Shown here: positions 1-8,218 of the stretch, in pieces
Position numbering within the stretch: position 1 is the first letter of the stretch
Layout of the letters: each line of letters starts with the position of its first letter
Made by a program: the position numbers and the translations under genes
The notes under the pieces: model-generated
Told to the model about the DNA's origin: nothing
Database searches by the model: none
The model's input: the letters and a program-made list of their open reading frames with translations, nothing else
Assembly: GCF_963662805.1 (NCBI RefSeq)
Contig: NZ_OY759854.1
Coordinates: forward strand, 124,001 to 188,000
Direction of reading: 5' to 3'
Origin: an uncultured Cohaesibacter sp.
GTDB lineage: Bacteria; Pseudomonadota; Alphaproteobacteria; Rhizobiales; Cohaesibacteraceae
DNA: 64,000 nt

Positions 1-1219
1 GAATTATCCTAACATATTGACAAAGCTGCCAGAAATGCCTTCTCAACAACTTGCTGAGTGGCTTGGAAGCGGTTCGGGGGATTGTGATGATACAGCGGCT
101 CAGAAGTGGCTAGATAACACTGTTATTCGCCTACAGCGAGCTTTGCGAGGCTATGACATGACCGCTGAGCTGATCGGATCTAGGCTGACCCCCAATGCGG
201 CTCTTGTCCGTCTGCGTGGATCTGACGATTTGACACTACCGAAGGTGGAAAAGCGCCGCCAAGAGCTTCTAACTTCGCATGCCATTGATGTCATCAACGT
301 ACTAGCCGCGCCCATGGAAATCGTTATCATGGTTCGTCGTCCCAACCGCGCAATTCTTCGCCTCAAGGATCTATGGCGAAAGCGCGAGCTACCGAGTACG
401 GCTCCCGTTTCAAACACGAGTTTGCTTCTTGGTGCTAAGGAAGCAGATGGCGATCTATTGTATCTGAATGTTGGAGATGGGTTTGGAGGTCTTCAGCCAC
501 ACGGTCCTCATACGCTTATTGCTGGTGAAACGGGTAGCGGAAAAGGCGTGCTCGTGCAGTGCCTTCTCCTCGATATTTGCGCTACAAATGATCCGCAAAG
601 TGCTCGTATAAAAATGATAGATCCAAAAGCAGGCATTGATTTCCCGTGGTTGAGAAATATGCCACATCTCGACGGTGGATTGATAACGACGCGTGAAGAA
701 GCCATTGAAGCGCTCGAAGAGCTTGTTGAGGAAATGGAACGTCGTAACCGGTTACTTGCTGAAGCCGGAGTCACGAAACTTTCCAATTACAATCGAAAAG
801 TTCCCAAATCTGAGCGCCTCCCGCGCATCTGGATGTTTCATGATGAACTCGCAGACTGGATGCTCATTGATGAATATCGCGATGCGGTGGAGCTAAATGC
901 ATCTCGCTTGGGGGTCAAGGCGCGAGCCGCAGGTATCAATCTCGTGCTCATCACGCAGCGGCCCGACAAAGACGCTCTTCCGATGCAGCTTAGAGCAAAT
1001 TTGACAAACAGGCTTGTTCTTAAAGTCGCTGATAAGAGAAACTCTGTACTGGTGCTGGATGAGCCCGGTGCTGAACGGCTTCTTGGGCGGGGACACCTGG
1101 CTGCTAAGTTGTCGGGAGAAGGAGAGATTATCTTGGCACAAGTACCCTATGCTGACGAAGATGAGATTGCAGAATTGGCCGCTCTGATTCAGGACGCTTG
1201 GACAAGCCCCACCAACTGA
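1..1219 (+). CDS. FtsK/SpoIIIE-type DNA translocase ATPase, 5' end outside window
   Basis: The frame is open from base 2 with no stop before the TTG at 17, so the gene probably begins upstream and only its last 400 or so residues are visible. A Walker A motif (GETGSGKG) lies near residue 169 counted from base 17, a Walker B-like segment (FHDELADW) near 275, and an ITQRP sensor motif follows; this is the order of FtsK/SpoIIIE and HerA-like hexameric pumps. Such ATPases move double-stranded DNA in chromosome segregation, conjugation or some defence systems, and the lost N-terminus would decide which. The visible N-terminal part has no membrane segments, unlike housekeeping FtsK, so an accessory role is likelier. 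It lies 292 bp upstream of hipBA on the same strand. Confidence 0.85.
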   Translation, partial: NYPNILTKLPEMPSQQLAEWLGSGSGDCDDTAAQKWLDNTVIRLQRALRGYDMTAELIGSRLTPNAALVRLRGSDDLTLPKVEKRRQELLTSHAIDVINVLAAPMEIVIMVRRPNRAILRLKDLWRKRELPSTAPVSNTSLLLGAKEADGDLLYLNVGDGFGGLQPHGPHTLIAGETGSGKGVLVQCLLLDICATNDPQSARIKMIDPKAGIDFPWLRNMPHLDGGLITTREEAIEALEELVEEMERRNRLLAEAGVTKLSNYNRKVPKSERLPRIWMFHDELADWMLIDEYRDAVELNASRLGVKARAAGINLVLITQRPDKDALPMQLRANLTNRLVLKVADKRNSVLVLDEPGAERLLGRGHLAAKLSGEGEIILAQVPYADEDEIAELAALIQDAWTSPTN

Positions 1220-1380
1220 TGAAACTTGACTGACTGCAATTGTTGATATTCCGAAGCGCGGAAGGCACTCGTTTGATGTTCAACGCCATGCCGCGAGGAG
1301 GCTGCTTCAAAGCATCGCCCGAGATAGTCTAGTTCTTGCTCTCTTTTGACAAATGTTAGGCCGTCAAATGTCTGCAAAAT

Positions 1381-1401
1381 TCCCAGTTATCGTAACTGGG
1401 A
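1381..1401. promoter_or_regulatory. Perfect 9-bp inverted repeat between the FtsK-like gene and hipB
   Basis: The arms TCCCAGTTA and TAACTGGGA are separated by TCG. There is no U-tract on either side, so a protein-binding site is a better reading than an intrinsic terminator. The rest of 1220-1459 shows no gene. Confidence 0.4.
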
Positions 1402-1459
1402 GCCAAAGCTTGTCAGTAAGCCTTCTGTGTTAGGTCTATCGCATGGTTGAATTTGCTGT

Positions 1460-1512
1460 TTTGTAAAGTCTGTGTTACATAATTTGATATAACGGTAAAA
1501 GGGCTTTACAAA
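1460..1512 (+). promoter_or_regulatory. Probable hipBA promoter/operator with nested inverted repeats
   Basis: TTTGTAAAG (1460-1468) and its exact reverse complement CTTTACAAA (1504-1512) bracket the region just before the hipB start codon. Between them is a second, imperfect palindrome GTTACAT-N6-ATATAAC (1474-1493). HipB proteins repress their own operon by binding paired palindromes over the promoter, so this is the expected operator arrangement. The right arm overlaps the A of the start codon. Confidence 0.6.
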
Positions 1513-1805
1513 TGGCGGAGTCAGCCAAGATATCTCCTGCGACCAAAAGGCAACTTCGGACTATTGGGGGCAAGCTCAAGCGAGCAAGGCTTTTGAGACG
1601 ACTGCCAATGGATCTGGTTGCTGAACGGGCAAGAACTTCGCGGCCAACCTTGCAACGAGTTGAGGCCGGTGATCCCAACGTTCGAATTAGCACCTATCTT
1701 ATGGTTATGCAGGCTCTGGGCCTTCTTGACGAATTTAGCCTGGAAGATCCTCTTGATGCCGAGCTTTCGAACGAGCAATTGCCGAGCAGGATACGGCTGA
1801 CATGA
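1512..1805 (+). CDS. hipB: HipB-like antitoxin, XRE-family DNA-binding protein
   Basis: A 97-residue protein with a Cro/C1-type helix-turn-helix at about residues 30-75; the helices around LVAERARTSRPTLQRVEAG are typical. In HipBA systems HipB binds and neutralises the kinase HipA and represses the operon. The C-terminal tail is short and polar. It overlaps hipA by four bases (ATGA), which implies translational coupling. The ATG at 1512 has inverted repeats immediately upstream that fit autoregulation. Confidence 0.85.
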   Translation: MAESAKISPATKRQLRTIGGKLKRARLLRRLPMDLVAERARTSRPTLQRVEAGDPNVRISTYLMVMQALGLLDEFSLEDPLDAELSNEQLPSRIRLT

Positions 1806-3049
1806 GCAACATCGAAGTTTTTCTCGATGCCCATGGCAATCTGCGCCGTGTGGGGCTGTTACGCAGACATGCGGGAGCGGGCCGAGAGCGCGTTACTTAT
1901 GAGCATGATGAGAAATGGCTCGAAATACCCGAAGCATTCCAGTTCGATCCGTCTTTGCCACTGACAAGAGGCATCCACACCCCTCCAGGAAGAAAGGAAA
2001 TGTTCGGCACGCTTGGTGACAGTGCTCCAGACACATGGGGGCGTGAGCTCATGCGCCGGAAGGAGCGTCGTGCTGCAGAGCTGGAGAAAAGACAAGTGCG
2101 TGCTTTGCACGAAACGGACTTTCTTCTTGGAGTCCTTGATGAAACGAGGCTTGGGGCGCTACGGTTTCGCTTTGAGGGTGAAGAGGAGTTTCTGGCGCCA
2201 AGAGGGCAGGGAGTACCAACTATCGTTGCTCTGGGTAAGCTTTTGCTCGCATCTCAGCGAATCTTGCGTGGTGATGAAACAGATAAAGACCTACTTCTGA
2301 TTTGTGCACCCGGTTCATCATTGGGCGGTGCGCGGCCCAAAGCGTCGGTTTTTGATCAGTATGACAATCTCTCCATCGCTAAATTCCCTAAGGAGACGGA
2401 TGTCTATTCGATCTCCCGTTGGGAAGCGATTGCATTGGACATGGCCAGAGATTCTGGCATCTCCACTATCGACTATGATCTTATTCCCAGCGATTACGGC
2501 CCCGTTTTCATAACAAGGAGATTTGATCGAACTGAGGGACAGCGCATTCCCTTTATCAGCGCAATGGCAATGACAGAACACAACGATGGAGATGAAGACG
2601 GCAGTTACCTTGAGATTCTCGATGCTCTCGCCGACCATGGTGCTGATCCGAAGAAAGACCGCCTAGAGCTTTTCCGGCGTATCGCATTCAGCATCCTGAT
2701 CAGTAATACCGATGACCATATGCGCAATCATGGCTTTCTTTGGCAAGGCCGCCGGGGATGGGCGCTCAGCCCTTGTTATGATCTCAACCCTGTGCCCGAT
2801 GCTCCACGCATTTTAAAGACGCGTATTGATTTCGAAGACGGTACCGCATCATTGCGTTTGCTGGGAGACGTTGCGGAGTATTTTGGCACTCAAAGCGTGA
2901 CAGACGACATTATTCGTCAATGTGTCTCGGTTACCAAAAACTGGAAACAATATGCCCAAAGACGGCATGCCCCACAGGGGCAATTCAAAATTGCCAGAAT
3001 GATACCGGCCTTTGAACACGACGATCTGGAATATGCACTAACAATATAG
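1802..3049 (+). CDS. hipA: HipA-family serine/threonine kinase toxin
   Basis: 415 residues, close to the 440 of E. coli HipA. The N-terminal subdomain ends in GSSLGGARPKA (about 168-178), the ATP/phosphoacceptor loop of the family. The catalytic loop SNTDDHMRNHG lies near residues 301-311 and the metal-binding YDLNP near 326. All expected active-site residues appear present, so the kinase is predicted active. Studied HipA proteins phosphorylate aminoacyl-tRNA synthetases and cause growth arrest or persistence; the target here cannot be read from sequence. It is translationally coupled to hipB. Confidence 0.92.
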   Translation: MSNIEVFLDAHGNLRRVGLLRRHAGAGRERVTYEHDEKWLEIPEAFQFDPSLPLTRGIHTPPGRKEMFGTLGDSAPDTWGRELMRRKERRAAELEKRQVRALHETDFLLGVLDETRLGALRFRFEGEEEFLAPRGQGVPTIVALGKLLLASQRILRGDETDKDLLLICAPGSSLGGARPKASVFDQYDNLSIAKFPKETDVYSISRWEAIALDMARDSGISTIDYDLIPSDYGPVFITRRFDRTEGQRIPFISAMAMTEHNDGDEDGSYLEILDALADHGADPKKDRLELFRRIAFSILISNTDDHMRNHGFLWQGRRGWALSPCYDLNPVPDAPRILKTRIDFEDGTASLRLLGDVAEYFGTQSVTDDIIRQCVSVTKNWKQYAQRRHAPQGQFKIARMIPAFEHDDLEYALTI

Positions 3050-3189
3050 CATTCCGCTCAGATGTGACCGAGAAGCCACCGCCTTGGGAAGAGGTCCCGA
3101 TCTTCCAATTGTTGACTGAGCTGCATGCTGAAGATTGTGTCGCCTGCCTCGCGCTTGCTGATGTGATAACACCAAAAATGTCTTCCTCT

Positions 3190-3499
3190 TGTTCGTCCTC
3201 GTTGAGTTCCTGCGTCGCATCATCTCCAGGCCCCATTCTATCCCAATCGCCCCAAACGGTCTCTTCATCTGGCCTGATCTGGCCGAAGATCGGCTGCCGC
3301 CTCGGTCGCCTAGGCCGCAATGGTTCGGATTGGTTTTCTTCCCCTGTCGGCAAACGACATTCCTCGCGAGACAACAAAGCCACTCCTTTCCATCCTCCGC
3401 GGTGCTTCGGTCGCAAGGATGCGGCGGCAATCGCCTTCGGCCTTTTGATTGCCATCGAGACCGCATGGTGCGGGATCGGAAACAAAATGGAGATTTAAA
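3190..3499 (+). other. Conserved leader upstream of DUF736, copy A
   Basis: These bases align almost without gaps to 19646-19957, the segment in front of the second DUF736 gene. Base differences fall at all codon positions in the frames tried, so the conservation is not explained by a protein. A long untranslated leader or regulatory region for DUF736 is the simplest reading. No clear gene is seen in 3050-3189. Confidence 0.5.
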
Positions 3500-3826
3500 A
3501 TGGCTACCATCGGCACCTTCAAGAAGAACGGCACCAACGAATACACTGGCGAAATCGTCACTCTCAGCGTTCAGGCAAAAGGCGTCCGCATCATTCCCGA
3601 CATTCGCGCAATTGGCGATAACGCTCCCAGCCACCGTGTTCTAGTCGGCCGTGCAGAAATCGGGGCTGCCTGGTCCAAGCGATCCAGCGAAGGTCGTGAC
3701 TATCTTGGCCTCAAACTGGATGATCCCAGCTTCACAGCTCCGATCTACGCCAACCTCTTCGATGACGAAGACGGCGAAAGCTACATCCTGATCTGGTCTC
3801 GTCCCAATGGGCACCGTGGTGAATGA
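3500..3826 (+). CDS. DUF736 family protein, copy A
   Basis: 108 residues starting MATIGTFKKNG and ending near SYILIWSRPN, which is the full length and signature of DUF736. The family is found on rhizobial and sphingomonad plasmids and integrative elements near partition and antirestriction genes; its biochemical role is unknown. I chose the ATG at 3500, preceded by GGAGAT, over the in-frame ATG further upstream because copy B starts at the same place. It differs from copy B at four residues (20, 35, 38, 105). An intrinsic terminator follows at once. Confidence 0.9.
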   Translation: MATIGTFKKNGTNEYTGEIVTLSVQAKGVRIIPDIRAIGDNAPSHRVLVGRAEIGAAWSKRSSEGRDYLGLKLDDPSFTAPIYANLFDDEDGESYILIWSRPNGHRGE

Positions 3827-3835
3827 CATCGCAAA

Positions 3836-3862
3836 GGCTCCGGCAATCGCCGGGGCCTTTCT
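3836..3862 (+). terminator. Intrinsic terminator after DUF736 copy A
   Basis: A 9-bp GC-rich stem (3836-3844 with 3849-3857, one G-T pair), loop AATC, then TTTCTC. The same hairpin follows copy B. Confidence 0.75.
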
Positions 3863-4098
3863 CATGCCTATCCGAGTTGGTCTCTCACGAGCTTAACGCG
3901 CGTGCCAATGATTGTCCTGACAGTCATCAGGATCGGATGAAAGAGGTCTTCGGCTTGCAGCTCGACGAGCAGAGTGTTCCGTCTCAGAACCTATGGGACA
4001 GATTGGGTTGATTTGACAAAGGAGGATTTTGGCTCATCGTAGCTCTATCAAAGGAAGCGAAGATGAGACAGACATCCGGTCTGCAGAAGCCATCTGCA

Positions 4099-4263
4099 GA
4101 GAAGCTAGAGGTGTGGCGTAAGGACTACAATGAGCAAAGGCCACATGGGGCCATCGGTAACAAAGTGCCGATTGAGCTGCTGAAATCGGAATCGCATCCA
4201 GCCCGTGTTCCTGATTTGGTCCAGAAAACTCTACTTGGCGACCGAGGGCAAGTTGGAGCACAT
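4099..4263 (+). pseudogene. IS3-family transposase remnant (C-terminal tip)
   Basis: The translation contains VWRKDYNEQRPHGAIGNKV, the end of the IS3-family OrfB integrase core just after the catalytic Glu region. About 165 bp matches the remnant near 47.65-47.81 kb at high identity, including sequence past the stop. Nothing of the rest of the element survives. The preceding stretch 3863-4098 holds no recognisable gene. Confidence 0.8.
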
Positions 4264-4456
4264 CACACACGGAAAAAATTGTTGCCGAACCCGCAGTCTG
4301 AAGCAGTCGCCCACTTAGGGAATGCCGGCATACAACGCTGTCTGAAAAGATAACGCAACTACTCGCTGGACGGGCCGACTTTGACGGGTTACACCTAATG
4401 GGCAATTAGCGGATTCGCTGATACAGAATGACAAACAAATCACTGGAATTCATAAA

Positions 4457-4963
4457 TTGGGCGCGATATGGAGTGGCAGACCCAACGGGTTTGAAGCTCA
4501 CTCCAATCTAGTAACGGCTATCTTTTTCACATGTGGGCCATTGCATATGAAGCGACTTTCAGATTTGAATTGGCCAAGATTTCAAAAAAACGAGATCTCA
4601 CATATTCAGTCGACGTCGAATTGGTTTGCCGAAAACAGCATGCCACTTGCACTCTCTGGATCAAGATCCATTAAGTCGCGAATAAGGAAACCTTGTAGCA
4701 GCGATGCTGATTTTGTTTCAGTGTTACCCAAGGAAAGAAGTGCGTTGCTAAAGCTTCGTACGCCGCCAGGCATAAGCGCGGAACATTGGCAATTCTTACT
4801 GGGTTGCGTAGTCCGAAATAATGCTGACGTAATCGGATATCATGTGAATTTGTGCCCCAGTATACACATCGAACTTTATAGCGCGGAGGCCACAAGTAGA
4901 TTAGTGGCATTGAAGGAGTTTTGGCTGAAAAGAGTAAAGTGTAGAAGTTCAGACTTGATCTGA
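4457..4963 (+). CDS. Hypothetical protein, 3' end altered by an inverted-repeat element
   Basis: An open frame of 168 codons from TTG 4457, or 138 from ATG 4547. I recognise no family. The middle (SALLKLRTPPGISAEHWQFL onward) reads like a compact soluble domain. The last seven codons and the stop lie inside the left arm of the 76-bp inverted-repeat element, so the natural C-terminus has been replaced. It could be a truncated gene or a chance frame. Confidence 0.3.
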   Translation: MGAIWSGRPNGFEAHSNLVTAIFFTCGPLHMKRLSDLNWPRFQKNEISHIQSTSNWFAENSMPLALSGSRSIKSRIRKPCSSDADFVSVLPKERSALLKLRTPPGISAEHWQFLLGCVVRNNADVIGYHVNLCPSIHIELYSAEATSRLVALKEFWLKRVKCRSSDLI

Positions 4964-5015
4964 CAAATCGCCACTGTCAAAACGGTAACTGTCAGATCAA
5001 GTCTGAACTTCTACA
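4940..5015. mobile_element. 76-bp MITE-like element with 26-bp perfect terminal inverted repeats
   Basis: Bases 4940-4965 and 4990-5015 are exact reverse complements over 26 bp, beginning TGTAGAAGTTCAG and separated by 24 bp. Such long perfect arms with so short a centre fit a miniature inverted-repeat transposable element or two element ends brought together by deletion. No target duplication is visible. The right arm supplies the last codons and stop of the truncated integrase at 4997; the left arm ends the hypothetical gene at 4457. Confidence 0.7.
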
Positions 5016-5905
5016 GTTGAGGCGAAAGAGTGTCTCAAAGTGTGTGGGCTCACGTCTGTGAAACCTGCACGTTTCTTGATACGCATCCAACCGCCGGGCA
5101 ATCCGCCGAAGATCTGACCTGTTCGGGCCGGTGTCAGGACATAAGGCCAGCCTTCTTCGCGTTCAATAGCTCCTATGTGGTCAAGCAAAGCCCGTCCAGC
5201 AGGCCGAACGGATGACCCTTCCTTACTGTCCAGTAGCCTTAGGCAGCCTTCATTTGATTGTACTTCATCCCACTTCAGGTTCGTAATCTCTCCAGAATGG
5301 CAACCACTCAATGCCAGGAGCCAGATGCAGTCGATTAGTTGATGGAGCTCGCCTTCGGCCTTTGCTTCTTCGAGGGCTTTTCCGAGTGATCTATATTCCG
5401 ACGGTGACAGGCGGCGAGTTCTAATCTTGTCTGCTGGACGCTTGACGCCAATTGATGGGCTGACATCGATAATGCCTTCCGAAACTGCGAAAGCCAGGAT
5501 GCCTCCGAGCAAGCCGGCTGACCGAGAGGCAGCACCGGGGCCTCCTTTGACAATTGACTTGCCTCGAGGTTTTTGTGTTCTGGCTGTTCGGATCGTTCTC
5601 CCTGCTACCACTTCTCGAATGAAGCGATTGATGTCCGGTTTGGTGAGATCGGACACCCTCTTTGAACCGAGTAGGGGAGTAATATGGTTGGCTATATGCC
5701 CTCGGTCTGTGCTGAGAGTGCTTTCTTTCTTAGGACGATTGCTTTTTCCCATGATCAGCCCTTTGTCGGCTGCTTCAAGATAAGCTTCGCAAAGCTCCTT
5801 GACCGTCATGGTTTTTCTTCTTTGAACTGCTCGATCCTCTACAGGGTACTCTCCAGTTGTCACTTTACCGAGTGTCACTATAGCGAGCTTGCGTGCTTCA
5901 CCAAA
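4997..5905 (-). pseudogene. Truncated tyrosine recombinase (integrase) fragment
   Basis: Reading leftward from about 5905 the frame shows a SAM-like core-binding domain (around LCEAYLEAADKG) and the start of the catalytic domain, with LALSGCHSGEITNLKW where the family has the first catalytic Arg (normally LALxTGxRxGE) and HTLRHSFAS, the HxxR box. It then runs into the inverted-repeat element and stops, losing the region with the Tyr nucleophile. The Arg position reads CHSGE, so that Arg also seems lost. The N-terminus is missing too: upstream of about 5900 the frame is antisense to a ParB tail. The product cannot be an active recombinase. Confidence 0.85.
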
Positions 5906-6139
5906 GCACGCATTCTGCAGGCTGTCAGGGAAAGCGTCTGTGATCGGGATGCCGAACGCATCGCACATCTCAAAAAGAGCGAGATGGCAGAAGAAGCCGA
6001 ACGGCTGCTGGCTGACAGTGGTTGGTTGGCCGAGCCTCTGCGGATGAATGGCGATGATATCGAAGTCACAGAGACAGATGAAATCGATACCGAGCCAAAA
6101 GCGGATGATGACGAGGATCATCCCGTTGCCGCTGAATGA
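5897..6139 (+). pseudogene. C-terminal fragment of a plasmid-type ParB partition protein
   Basis: About 80 codons reading FTKARILQAV through MAEEAERLLADSGW to an acidic tail and HPVAAE before the stop. I recognise this as the end of the large ParB/Spo0J-type protein of rhizobial plasmids and integrative elements. The nuclease-like N-terminal domain and DNA-binding helix-turn-helix are absent. The fragment abuts the antisense integrase fragment, so a rearrangement joined the two. A strong hairpin follows the stop and the toprim pseudogene comes next, as in intact backbones. Confidence 0.75.
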
Positions 6140-6146
6140 ACCAAAG

Positions 6147-6175
6147 ATGGGGCGAGGGTTCTCGCCCCATTGTCT
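6147..6175 (+). terminator. Hairpin after the ParB fragment
   Basis: A perfect 10-bp stem (6147-6156 with 6161-6170) with loop GGTT, followed by TGTCTT. It is likely a weak terminator or attenuator between parB and the toprim gene. Confidence 0.6.
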
Positions 6176-6199
6176 TCCGACATGCTGGAGGAACACACC

Positions 6200-6879
6200 A
6201 TGTCTCATCTTTCAGCGTCTGATATCGCTGAGCGTCTTGCGGCTATGCGAGGAACACGCCCGGCCGCTCTCTCTATGTTCGCCTTAGGGCAACAGACAAG
6301 GGTGTCGCAGGAAAATGGACAGATGCGGCCACCGGCGGGCATGGAGACCTGCTTGACATCATCCGTGAGAGCATGGGCCTCCTAGACTTCAAGGACGTGA
6401 CCGAGGAGGCGAGAAGCTTTCTCTCTCTGCCCAAGGATGAGCCTTTGCCATAGGAGGCGAAGCCCTCCGCTGAAACCGGCTCTTCAGAGGCCGCGCGACG
6501 CCTATTTGCTATGGCGAAACCCATCGGAGGAACGCTCGTTGAGACCTATCTCAATCTCCGTGGCATTGGCAAGCTACGGGACACTTCCATGCTGCGCTTT
6601 CACCCGAGTTGCTATTGGAAACCGGAAGGAGATGCCCCGACCGAAATCTGGCCGGCCATGATCGCAGCGGTGAACGACCTTGATGGCAGGATCACCGGTG
6701 TGCATCGAACATGGTTGTCACGGGATGGGCGCAGCAAGGCTCCACTTGATCCTCCACGCAAGGCGATGGGGCATCTGCTTGGACATGCGGTGCGCTTCGG
6801 CGCAGTAAGAGACATTCTGGCTGCAGGTGAAGGTATTGAGACCGTACTATCCTTACGGCAGATCCTCCCTGATCTTCCC
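6200..6879 (+). pseudogene. Broken toprim-domain (DUF7146-type) primase/helicase-like gene
   Basis: The start MSHLSASDIAERLAA follows a good ribosome site (GAGGAA). An internal deletion and frame changes follow: GKWTDAATGGHGDLLDII appears in another frame, a TAG stops the reading at 6450-6452, and reading resumes with EAARRLFAM and PIGGTLVETYL, a signature of plasmid toprim proteins. The C-terminal toprim half is missing; after LPDLP the sequence passes in frame into the DUF2493 gene. It encodes no functional product. Confidence 0.75.
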
Positions 6880-7755
6880 ATGAATGCTTCCGATGACATC
6901 ACCTCAGAACCCATCTCATCGCCAACCGATCATATCGTCCAACAACTTCAGCTCTACGGCTATCACCCGGTTGCGGGGGAGGTTGATCCGCGCGACCCGC
7001 CGGAAGAGCACAGCATCGAAGGTGCTGTCACAGATATCTTTGATGCCCTTGTTGCCACCATGTCAGACACCAGCCTTGATCCCGACCTCCCTGAAGTCCT
7101 CTGGTCCATGGTCAATATCTTCCATCGCGCGTTGGACAGGCTCGAGCGTAAGCTTGACGATAACGAGCAAGCACAAAAGCGCCTTCAGCGCGAACAGGAT
7201 GGCTCCGAGGTGAAATCCGTCCAGCTCGAAACCCTGATCGCTATGGGGCAGGGGCTGTTGGATCGCCGTAACAGCTTGGAGCATTTCCGCGAAACCGCAG
7301 CAGATCACTTTGCCAGTTTCACCGGAACGCCTTGGACGCCAAGGACCGGCTCCCGTGTTGACCATCGCCATCTGACGGCTGCCATGATCGACAGTCGGGA
7401 TTTCATTGCCACCAAGCGCCGCTTCGAACATGAAACCCTTCTTCCACCCGGTGTGAAAATAGCCTTCTCAGGTGGCGACTCCTCTGAGCATCGTCTGATC
7501 TGGGACAGGCTTGATCAGGTTCTTGCCAAGCACCCTGACATGGTTCTGTTGCATGGCGGCTCACCCAAGGGCGCTGAAAAGATAGCCGCTCTCTGGGCCT
7601 CTCAGCGCAAAAGTGCCTCAGGTTACCTTCAAGCCTGATTGGGCCGCCCATGGCAAGGCAGCCCCCTTCAAACGCAATGACCTGATGCTAGCGACCCTGC
7701 CAATCGGCGTTATCCTCTTTCCGGGCACCGGTATTCAGGAAAATCTCTCGGATAC
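6880..7755 (+). pseudogene. DUF2493 (SLOG-like) protein gene, frameshifted and 3'-truncated
   Basis: From ATG 6880 the product resembles full-length plasmid DUF2493 proteins: an N-terminal helical part containing VQQLQLYGYHP, then a Rossmann-like domain with VKIAFSGGD, MVLLHGGSPKGAEKIA and, after a one-base frameshift near 7607 (run of four A), FKPDW, PFKRND and VILFPGTGIQENL. DUF2493 is related to nucleotide-sensing SLOG domains. The last dozen residues are replaced by a membrane-protein sequence joined at about 7755. Confidence 0.75.
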
Positions 7756-8017
7756 CTCTGGCATTATGTATAGTGTCCTGATCACCGCGATTGCCTATGG
7801 CAGGTACTATTTGAAGATGAACGGCGTTCTTGCCTTTTGGTTGGCCTACATATTCACGCGTCCCATGGGAGCATCATACGGGGACCTTTTCGCCCAGCCC
7901 ACTGAATATGGTGGCCTTGGATTTGGCACAACATGGACCAGTTTGGTCTTCCTTACTGGCATTGTGGCTGTCGTCGTGATCATGAGCATCAAGTTTCAAC
8001 GCAAATTGGAAAACTGA
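7756..8017 (+). pseudogene. 3' half of a DUF347/COG4705 membrane protein
   Basis: The frame continues from the DUF2493 remnant into two hydrophobic segments with LAFWLAYIFTRPMGASYGD and GGLGFGTTWTSLVFL, the repeated signature of COG4705 membrane proteins. The first half of the gene is missing. Genes of this family often sit beside the kind of two-component system and PepSY protein found just downstream, so the junction at 7755 probably marks where backbone debris meets the envelope cluster. Confidence 0.7.
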
Positions 8018-8034
8018 TCCATCGATCAAATTTC

Positions 8035-8076
8035 AAGAATCGGCCATCATGCGTCTCAAATGGATGGCCGATTCTT
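8035..8076 (+). terminator. 14-bp perfect inverted repeat after the DUF347 remnant
   Basis: Arms 8035-8048 and 8063-8076 pair perfectly around a 14-base loop. There is no strong U-tract, so it may act as a terminator, an mRNA 3' end or both. It overlaps the proposed response-regulator site. Confidence 0.5.
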
Positions 8077-8090
8077 ACAAAAACGTAAGA
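8073..8090 (+). promoter_or_regulatory. Proposed response-regulator box, site 1
   Basis: TCTTAC-N6-GTAAGA is an inverted repeat 129 bp before the response regulator start. Similar TTAC-N6-GTRA sites precede the phosphoesterase gene (12336) and the ancestral PepSY gene (17754). Assigning it to this regulator is inference. Confidence 0.45.
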
Positions 8091-8218
8091 TGCGCTTCAG
8101 AATTCATAAAACTCGACATGAAAGGATGGCGCAGCAAGGCACGGGGACTATTCAACACGTTCCTGACAACAATCATCCATGCTGAAAGCATATCCCGCCT
8201 GAAACGGACCGAAAAACC

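Noticed and set aside
3823..4011. A 62-codon frame after DUF736 copy A
   Set aside because: It starts on the terminator hairpin and shows no family or codon pattern.
5897..6208. N-terminal 100 residues of the long integrase frame
   Set aside because: They are the antisense of the ParB tail, so the integrase feature was cut at about 5905.
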